NCBI GenBank assembly: GCA_964019415.1 | Contig: OZ025885.1 | Coordinates: 67,501-131,500, forward strand | Length of the DNA stretch: 64,000 bases | Reading direction: 5' to 3' | Origin: Ianthella basta | Taxonomy: Eukaryota; Porifera; Demospongiae; Verongiida; Ianthellidae | Shown here: in pieces, positions 35,501 to 50,959 of the stretch | Layout: every line of letters begins with the position of its first letter | Position numbering within the stretch: position 1 is the first letter of the stretch | Program-made: the position numbers and the translations under genes | The notes under the pieces: model-generated | Told to the model about the DNA's origin: nothing | Database searches by the model: none | What the model saw: the letters and a program-made list of their open reading frames with translations, nothing else

Positions 35501-35600
35501 CATTCAGCCATGCTGTCTTCCCATCCACGCTCAACTTGATCGAACCAAAGAAGTTCAAGTGGAAACGCCCGCGCTCTGGCACACTACTGCCAGTAGCCAT
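32502..35600 (-). CDS. NHR-RING-TRAF-finger protein, gene 5 (type B)
   Basis: Exons 35403-35600, 33584-33944, 32502-33325; 460 aa, phases closed. NHR (GRFHLNFFGSIKLSVDGK; PLWGFIVLRGKWKVEADFD), linker with SQPQCTSPTDQHKD, RING-like finger (CAVCQALSHDPVQ, CCGKIFCARC), TRAF finger, coiled coil, and a unique acidic tail ending ESDDDFLDCI. Intron 1 is nearly identical over about 0.6 kb to intron 1 of gene 2 (34.5-35.1 kb against 17.9-18.5 kb) though the two genes are 16 kb apart. A Ginger element inserted 13 bp upstream of its ATG, separating one CACGTG box (35604-35609) from the rest of the ancestral promoter. Confidence 0.85.
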
Positions 35601-35739
35601 GATCACGTGATAATGTCATGCGAAAAGTAGTCCATGACCAAAACCGGTCCTCCGGACCACTTTTGGCAACCAAAAGTGGTCCACCCAGGGCCAATTTTGG
35701 CAGCCAAAAGTAGTCCTACCCTGCCAAAAGTGGTCTGAG

Positions 35740-36066
35740 GGCGCACGGACCACTTTTGGCTGCCAAAGTCTGTCCCCTGCATGACCACTTTTGGCTGCCA
35801 AAGTCTGTCCCCTGCATGACCACTTTTGGCTGCCAAAGTCTGTCCCCTGCATGACCACTTTTGGCTGCCAAAGTCTGTCCCAGGACCACTTTTGGCTGCC
35901 AAAGTCTGTCCCAGGACTACTTTTGGCTGCCAAAGCCTGTCCCAGGACCACTTATGGCTGCCAAAGTCTGTCCCAGAACCACTTTTGACTGCCAAAGCCT
36001 GTCCCAGGACCACTTTTGGCTGCCATTACCTGTCCCAGGACCACTTTTGGCTGCCAATACCTGTCT
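35740..36066. repeat. Subterminal tandem repeats of the Ginger element
   Basis: About ten units of 28-35 bp, each with a near-palindromic core (CTTTTGGCTGCCAAAG) and a TGTCCC spacer. Further diverged units lie at 35640-35740. At the other end only two GGCGATAAYTRGTCC-type units are seen. Confidence 0.9.
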
Positions 36067-36201
36067 ACCCTTTTATATAACCAGCAATTTGGTGTCTGTA
36101 CAGGTAGCTATCATCACGACATGTGCAAGAGTACATAACATAACTTACATAATATAAAACCATGGGAAGTCAATACTACAAAACATAATAAGAATGTTGT
36201 C

Positions 36202-39200
36202 CTATATACAGTCAACACAGTACCATGGTTGTTCTGTGTTATTGAGTGCTGCAGGACTCGGAGATACGCAGTTAGTATGGAACCATTCTCCACAACCACT
36301 GCACTCGATCATGGTAGCACCATCCATACTAGGCATTCGACAGATGCAGTGAATGGGGATGCACTGTGTCGCCTTCACTATAGCCTTCCTGCAAGTTTTC
36401 CTCACCAGAAACATAGTGAATCGGCCATCCTGCAGACACTTGATGAGATGAGGTCGCATTGCATTCTCGTCGAACTGCAGCTTTGCAGGTGATACTCCTA
36501 AGCAAAGTGCTGTTGCATAAGCTATGGCATACACACCACAGTCGCTGCCATTTGTCTGCATGGCAACTTTGCAGAACTTCACATCGATGGCTTTCTTCCC
36601 TGTCTTCAGTAGTGCAGCTATCTGCTGCTGGAGATGGTCTGGAGCTGTGCACAAAAGGCTGTCGTAAGCAAAATCTTCAGGGTGTTTTGCTCCGATTGTG
36701 CTTGTGGTCATCCAATGATGCTTGCCATTGTGACGAATTTGAATGAATTCTTCGGACTCTACATTGAAGCTACAACTTTGCCCACGGAGAACTGACTGGA
36801 ACCCAAGAACCCCAAACTGTTCATGCAAGGTGTCCTGTGCAGCATCGATGATTTCGTCAGTAAGCCAGCCAGTTGGGGATTTGATGACTGCTTTGTCAGC
36901 TGTTGAAAGCTTCACAATGCCACTGTCAATCCAAGGCTGCTTCTTCTTGGATTGCACTGCTTTGCTTGATATCTTCTTTGGCTTGTAGCTGTCAACGCAA
37001 ATGACCTCTGGGTTGGACTCTTGTTTGGCCTTACTTTGCCTAACCTTGACCATGAGGTCACGTGCAGCATGGTTTATACTGGAACGGGGTTTCCTACTTT
37101 TTCCAGGCACAGGAGAGCTAGTGAGAATGGGCTGGTCTACAGACTCAGATGGTGTGGGGTTGACACTGAAGGTCGTGTTACATGGCATGCGCAGTGGTGA
37201 TGGCAGTGGTGGAATGCTGTCTTCACACTTGGGAGTGTATACCACTGAAGGGACTGAGGGCTCCGTTGATGGTTGCTCCAGTGAAACATCTGAGGCTGAA
37301 CTTGCAGCTGTGGTTGTGTCACTGTGATCAGTAGATGGAGGCAAGTGGTAGGGCTTGAAATGAGCTCCATGAACTCTGCTGACCACTTGAGTTGGGTCAG
37401 CAACCAGCTCAAGAGCATATAGTCCCTTGCCAAGTTTCTCTGTGATCTCATATGGCCCAAGGTATCACATGTTCAGCTTTCCATTGGCTTGCTTCTTACG
37501 TCGAAAGTCCTTCTTCAGGACTTGACAGCCAACCTTGAACGCATCTGGGTGGGCATGTTTGAGATCATACACCTCCTTCTGCTTTTCCTGCGCCTGTTTG
37601 ATGTTCTGCTTAGCTTCTTCGATGATACCTTGCCGGTGACTTGCTAACTTCTCCACTTCTGACGCAGAGAGTTCTCCACCAGTCTCGAGGCACTTCTGTA
37701 GCTTCCCTTCACTGTCTTGCTTGGCCATCACAAGGTCTATTGGCAAGGTTGCCTTACGACCAAACATGTTCTCAAAAGGTGAGAAGAGTGCCGACTCATG
37801 TACCGATGTGTTGTACGCAAAAGTGCACATGTTGAGGAAGTCATCCCAATGCTTCTGCTTCTCTGTGACAAACTTCACCAGCATGCTTTGGAGGGTTTGA
37901 TTAAACCTCTCGTCAAGGCCATTAGCCTGCAATTGGAAATTGTACATAGTATTACAGTACAATACTAATATAGCAAAATCAATTAGTGCATATCAAGTAT
38001 AGTGTGTTGTAAGATGCTACTTATTAATACATGGCTACACCAAATATTGCATTGTGGCACCTACGTACCTGTGGGTGATAAGCTGTTGTCAGATGATGCC
38101 TTATGCCAAGAACTTTCATCAGCTCATCGTTCAGTTTGTTCACGAACTCCCCTCCATTGTCACTGGTCAACACTTGTGGCAACCCCATATGCATAAAGAT
38201 CTAAGAATAAGCAAAAACATTTCACTACGTTTCATGGTGTGCATAGATGTCATTGTACATAACTGTTATTGCATGCCATTCCAAGGTTGTACGTAGCTAT
38301 ATGAATATTATATTTACCTTGAACAGAGCATGTGCAACTCCACTAGCATGTTTGGTTGGCAAAGGAACAGCTTCGACCCACTTCGAACAATAGTCACTCA
38401 ACGTCAAGATGTAGCGATTACCACTGTCTGATGTTGTGAGCGGCCCTACAAAGTCGATGCCCACATGATACCAAGGCATCTTGACTGGCACTGGGTGAAG
38501 CTCTGGAGTGGCAGTAGTTATTCGACGATTTGTCCGCCGACAAGCATCACATGTTGTGATCTGTGCATGGGTACATAAAATGCATGTGACATGATTTAGC
38601 TAACAGGAGTAATATAGTTCAATCATCTGGCTGTGAGTGATACTACACATACCATTGCTTTGACATCTTTCACTATTCCAGGCCACATGAAACGCTCTGT
38701 AATTCGGTTGATGGTCTTCTTGATGCCCATGTGGCCAGCAGTTGGATCAACATGGCAGGCTTTCACAATTTTCACCTGCTCCTCTCTCGTCTGAATGTAT
38801 CGTAATTCAATGACCTAAGGGAAAGAGAGAGTACGTAATATTACAATAGAATATAAATACATATAATATTATAAAAGAATACATACTTGCATTATACGTA
38901 TATCGCATAACATATCCATTAGCTATAGTAAGGGAAGTTGTACTGCACAGAACACGGTGCATGCGGCATACAATGCATAATAAGAAAAGATAATACTGTA
39001 GCTATAATACAGCTATAGATTAGCTATAGTAAGCAATTGCGCTAGAATACTGCTAAATATTAATAAATTTCCATACCTTCCTGCCATCCCTTGCTTTCTT
39101 CTTTTTCTTCTGGAAGAATAGCTTGCCATCGTGGATCACGAACTTAGTGGCTTTCCTTCTGATCGCTCGTTTGCGGGATTCCACGCAGAGAGGCGGGTAG

Positions 39201-39292
39201 CGACGTTCCGTGAGGAAGGTGTACACGTCCTGCACCAGGTCTCCAGCTTCCTCTACCTCGAGCTCCTCGATACCGTTGCACGACTCATCCAT
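36202..39292 (-). pseudogene. Ginger transposase: integrase + Ulp1/C48 protease + PHD, one nonsense codon
   Basis: Exons 39077-39292, 38653-38814, 38318-38560, 38069-38200, 36202-37926; all introns are phase 0 and would give about 825 codons. HHCC zinc-binding region (HVDPTAGHMG ... CDACRR), DDE integrase core with D in GIDFVGPLT, D in TSDNGGEF and E in NGLDERFNQTL. Then a C48-type protease domain with H (GKHHWMTTS), D (AYDSLL), Q and C (QTNGSDCGVYA), and a C-terminal PHD finger (CICRMPS, ECSGCGEWFH, CVDC). A TGA at 37465-37467 lies between integrase and protease in an otherwise open exon; a CGA-to-TGA change would explain it. One such lesion suggests recent inactivation. Start ATG chosen at MDESCNGIEE. 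Confidence 0.88.
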
Positions 39293-39439
39293 CTGCTCTC
39301 TCTCTCTTCTAGAATACTTTCGCACTTTTCGTTCGCAACTGAGAGCGCGGGAATCACCTCGGACTAGTTATCGCCGGGGGGGACCAATTATCGCCAAGCA
39401 TAACTGGTCCGCCCGGACCGCTTTTTTCGTGACAATAAC

Positions 39440-40662
39440 ACCCACATGGCCTTCTCTACAAGTCGATAGAAAATAGGTGGGCGAAAGCAATCGCACTGCT
39501 TCTAGTCTAGCGAGCCTCCAGCCCTATATAGGCCCCGCAAGACTATATAGTCCAGCCGGCTGGACCCACGTACGACGCAAACGCCGGGGACGGGAAGGAA
39601 AAACGTGGGTCCAGCAACAGTAGTCTCGCGCCCGTCCCCAGACAACAGTTTGCAGAGGTGTTTCGCAGCTAGATTTGTATGGCACACGTGCGAGACGTTT
39701 AGCACATGGTGCCCCCTGGACAACCCATTGGTTAGATCCCTTAACAGTGAGCGTAATGTAGTCTAAGTGTGCTGGACACGCAAAGAGACACGTGCATGAT
39801 GGCTATATAACTTACCCTTGTCCGTCGTGTACCCGCACACACCAGTCCACACCTTCACCTGCCCTGGGTGTAGGCAGTTATGCGTGTACTCTCAGTGAGA
39901 CTGTGTTGCTTCTGCCTGTAATGAAGAAGCCAAAATGGTCGTACATGACTCCCCCCCCCCCCCGGTGTAGATTGGACCAACCACGCCACACACACCATTT
40001 CTCACCTCTACCTGTCTTGAGTGTAGGCAGTTGTGCACGTGCTGTCGCTGTGTTAGTGGTGTCTGTTTTAATGAAGTCGGTCCAGGTTGTCCCCCCCCCC
40101 CCCCCCCCCGGCTGGTGTAGATCGGTCCAAAGCGTATACATGTTGTCCGTGTGAGAGGTGGTAACAAGAAGTACCGTGCCCTGAGGCTGGACCACGGCAA
40201 CTTCTCCTGGGGCTCAGAGGCTGTCACTTGCAAGACTCGTATCTTAGACGTCGTCTATAACGCCACCAACAATGAGCTGGTGAGAACAAAAACTCTGGTC
40301 AAGAATTGCATAGTGCAGATTGAGGCCACTCCCTTCCGAAAGTGGTACGAGACGCACTACGGTCTACCCATTGGGAGGAGGAAGGGACCGGCTAAGGTAG
40401 GAATGCGGTGACTGTGCAGTGTGTGCCGTGTGGCGAGTGTTTAGGTGGGTGTGTTTTGGTGTGGGCGTGGGCAATGTTTGAGGGAGGGGGCCCAAGTGCA
40501 TCTAGCATAGTGTGCCCCACCCCCTTGCCCCACCTACCCAGGAAGTGGAGGAGGAACAAGCCAAGCGCTCCAACCACCTCCAATGCAAGCTGGATGCGAG
40601 GAAGCCGACAGCAAAAGTTGACCCGCACGTTGAAGAGCAGTTCTCCACTGGACGGCTATATG

Positions 40663-40694
<32 letters not shown>

Positions 40695-41053
40695 GGGAGT
40701 ATGGAGGTGTGGGGAGGGGGGGATATGGAGGTGTGGGGGGAGGGGGAGTATGGAGGTGTGGGGAGGGGGGGGGAGTATGGAGGTGTGGGGAGGGGGGGGG
40801 AGTATGGAGATGTGTGGTTGAGCATATTTTCTTCTAAGCTTGTATTTGACTTTTTATGGTAACTACTGGAGTAATGTGCTATTGGGTTAGATGTCCCTTC
40901 ACCTCTCCTTTTCCAATCCCTTCATCTCCCCTTTACTCCACAGCCTGCCTGTCTTCCCGCCCGGGACAGAGTGGGAGGGCGGATGGTTACATTGTTGAGG
41001 GCAAAGAGCTGGACTTTTACTTAAGGAAATTGAAGTCCAAAAAGGGAAAGTGA
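39440..41053 (+). pseudogene. RPS8 duplicate lacking start codon and exon 2
   Basis: Exons 3-5 are intact and nearly identical to the working copy (40121-40396, 40542-40662, 40944-41053), with one visible Arg-to-Cys change (LQCKL). In the first-exon region (39443-39482) the ATG reads ATA. Exon 2 is replaced by about 160 bp of unrelated sequence with inverted repeats (39497-39650). A functional S8 cannot be made unless another exon supplies the N-terminus. The tract after the exon 4 donor is expanded to about 150 bp. Confidence 0.85.
40663..40815 (+). repeat. G-rich minisatellite at 5' splice site of RPS8 duplicate
   Basis: Begins with the donor GTGTGT and continues as about five units of TATGGAGGTGTGGGG-type sequence. 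The intact copy has only about 40 bp at the same place (31063-31105). Confidence 0.9.
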
Positions 41054-41310
41054 ACGCTCCCTCTAGCTCTGCACCATGTTTGTCTGATCAATGAATATGT
41101 TGAATTGTTGAACAGTCATACGTTTCAGCTTATTATATGCATGGTACCATATAATATAGAGGGGGGAATAAAATCTTATCTATGATGGTATTCTGTGGGT
41201 ATGCATGGTTGGAATAGTCTTTTACCCAGATGCAGGTGCGTCGCCTCCCCAAAAACCACTCGGAGGGAGGGCGTAAGTGGGTCCGGGTACGAGACCAATA
41301 ATGGAAGAGC

Positions 41311-41379
41311 TAGCCTCGCGTAGCCAGTCACTATTTCATCGACGGGGGCGATGTAATAGTGACTGGTTACGCGAGGCTA
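41311..41379. mobile_element. Snap-back hairpin element, second copy
   Basis: Paralogue of the hairpin at 31612-31680, inherited through the segmental duplication. Arms 41311-41341 and 41349-41379. Confidence 0.8.
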
Positions 41380-41433
41380 AGGCCTTAAGGAAGAGCACTT
41401 CGGTAGCCATCTTGTGGTTGCGCAAGAGGCACA

Positions 41434-42079
41434 ATGGCTGCCTCAAGTGGTTCGGCGCGTGTGATAGTCCAGTACATCGCCCTGCGAGGGGACTTGCTCA
41501 AAGTTATGAAGTGGCCGGTCGGAGCGGTTATAGCGCAGGCCTGCCACGCGTCCACGGCGGCCGTATGTTCCTTCACAGAAGACCCTGCCGTCCGAGAGTA
41601 CCTCGCGGACCTGGACCGCATGCATAAGGTTGTAGTGGAGGTAAGCATGCGATCTCTGAGCAATAGAACGGCAAACATGGCTAGCGCCGTGTGTCGAACA
41701 TTGAGAATGTATTGCACGCGCAGAATAAGAAATATGACTTTTGAGTGATCTTTGAATGATCAGATTCTGTACATTGTGTTCATTTGCATCCGGCACGTGC
41801 GACTGTGTGGTGATGTGGGTGTTTACCTATTTTGAATCTCAGTATTGGTTATCTGCTCGCCCCCCCTCCCCCCACCCCACACACTCACACCTTAATTGGT
41901 TGGCACAGGTCTTCGATGAAGCTGAGCTGAAGGCTTTGTCTGGACGCCTCACAGAGAACAACATTGAGCACAAGCTGTGGACAGAGCAGCCCGAGAACTT
42001 CCCCACCTGTCTCGCCACTAAACCAGCTCTCAAGGGAGACATCCAAACACACTTCAAAAAGTACAAATTGTTCAAGTAA
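41434..42079 (+). CDS. PTRHD1: PTRHD1, peptidyl-tRNA hydrolase domain protein
   Basis: Pth2-fold protein of unsettled biochemical role. Exons 41434-41640 and 41909-42079; 125 aa (human 140). Peptides: IVQYIALRGDL, WPVGAVIAQACHAS (Pth2 core), DRMHKVVVEV, NIEHKLWTEQPENFPT and KKYKLFK at the end, aligning to the end of the human protein. The ATG at 41434 gives MAASSGSARV as in the human core start. The intron is 268 bp with no expanded tract. This is the only complete copy; the earlier unit has just the start of exon 1. Confidence 0.94.
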
Positions 42080-42175
42080 TAATATACCCACTCGCAGCAC
42101 TCATGATTGATGAACACGCACACACACACACACGCACACACACACACACACACACACAGCACTCACGATTGATGA

Positions 42176-42207
<32 letters not shown>

Positions 42208-42451
42208 CATGCATGAGACTGACAAATGTACATTACTTTGAATAGACAATTTATACATCAGATCATAAAAAGGCATCAAGCAGAACTGGTGGTGTGACTA
42301 CATGTTCTGTGTGAGAGAGAAAATAGCCAGCCTGTGAGAGGTGTCTGGGAACACCCAATATTGATACAAGAGATGAATTGTTTGGAAAAAAGTTGAAAAA
42401 ATTCTTCCCCGTGTTGTGAGGAAACTGCTATATGCTGCATGCCCACCACAT

Positions 42452-42490
<39 letters not shown>

Positions 42491-42683
42491 TGTTGTGCCT
42501 GAGGAGCGAAGACAGCATGTGTGGACTGTAACAGAGAGACAGTGGTGTAAAAGACTAGGTCAGTAAACACAACACACACCTGCAGGGGGTGTGGCACATG
42601 AGGGACACACTACTGGGGGGTGTGGCACATGAGAGACACACTATAGGAATAAATAATACATTCGTTCTCTTGTCAGTGAGCCT
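42080..42683. other. Tail-to-tail gap between PTRHD1 and ZMYND8-like gene
   Basis: CA repeats at about 42117-42205 and a GT repeat at 42457-42489; otherwise AT-richer. Two GGGGTGTGGCACATGAG units at about 42595 and 42618. No gene seen. Confidence 0.5.
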
Positions 42684-50167
<7,484 letters not shown>

Positions 50168-50959
50168 GTTCTGCACTCATCCCCTACACACACAAGCACA
50201 TGGACACAATGAGTAAACATCACATCCCCACACACCACACATAGGGCGCCATCTGATACAAACACACATACACACACATGTAGACCTCAACGAACAATGT
50301 ATCGCACCACACACGCACACGCACACACATACACACACACGCGCGCGTGTAGCACAACCAACAACTCTGCGATGGTAGACAATGGATCGCTACGAATAAA
50401 GTGTGTGACAAAGGAGTAGAAACGTCTCGATGCAAACAAGGCCCCTCAACATGGCTACCAGGGGCTGGTGAGAAACGGGCACGTGGCCTCACAAGTCGGC
50501 GCTCCCCTGATCAGACGGGCGCCTTCCTCGCACGAAGAACAAACACACCAACACGCTGACAAGTCACCTGTATTGATGTGGGGGATCTTCTATCCAAAAA
50601 AGCCTGTCAAAAATGTGGTCGAAACTTACATCAGTTAATTGACCAACTTCCGTAAATGGTAGTTTTCGCATAACTTTGTTTACTATCGTATATTGTCGTA
50701 TTCTATTTCCCCTTATGGCATTCTTCCCAAGGTTGCGGTTACTTTAATGTAAACAAAGACAAGCATCTTTCCGGATAACATCGGATATGTTTTGAATTAT
50801 ATTAGTTAGCCCAGCCTCCAGAAAAACAGTTGTGGTGGATATAAATGGCTGCCGCTTGAGGGGCAATCTTCCACAAACACTGTGTTGGCTGTGTTCGGTT
50901 GTAGCTGTGCAGGCCAGTGTAGACTCTGTCGTTAGCGAAGCAGCTTTGGAAGTTCCATC
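50168..50959. promoter_or_regulatory. Divergent ZMYND8-like / TRAM1 intergenic region
   Basis: 792 bp between the two start codons. The ZMYND8 side has CA-rich sequence (50195-50350), the rest is mixed. It presumably holds both promoters and 5' UTRs; no further exon is recognised. Confidence 0.5.

Larger units (their letters stand above)
35614..39434 (-). mobile_element. Ginger-like DNA transposon (complete, 3.8 kb)
   Basis: The left end TGTCATGCGAAAAGTAGTCC and the right end (reverse strand) TGTCACGAAAAAAGCGGTCC match at about 15 of 20 positions. The element is flanked by the 4-bp direct repeat ATAA (35610-35613 and 39435-39438). Removing it leaves GATCACGTG-ATAA-CACCCACATGGCC, which aligns with GATCACGTGACCACACCCAC at gene 4 and the like at gene 3: a paralogous empty site. 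It encodes a Gypsy-type integrase with introns plus an Ulp1-type protease and a PHD finger, the known content of Ginger1 elements, and has no reverse transcriptase, gag or LTR. Confidence 0.9.

Noticed and set aside
36202..39434. Gypsy LTR retrotransposon
   Set aside because: The integrase is Gypsy-like, but there are no LTRs, gag, protease-RT or RNase H; introns, Ulp1 protease, PHD, short inverted ends and a 4-bp target duplication fit Ginger.
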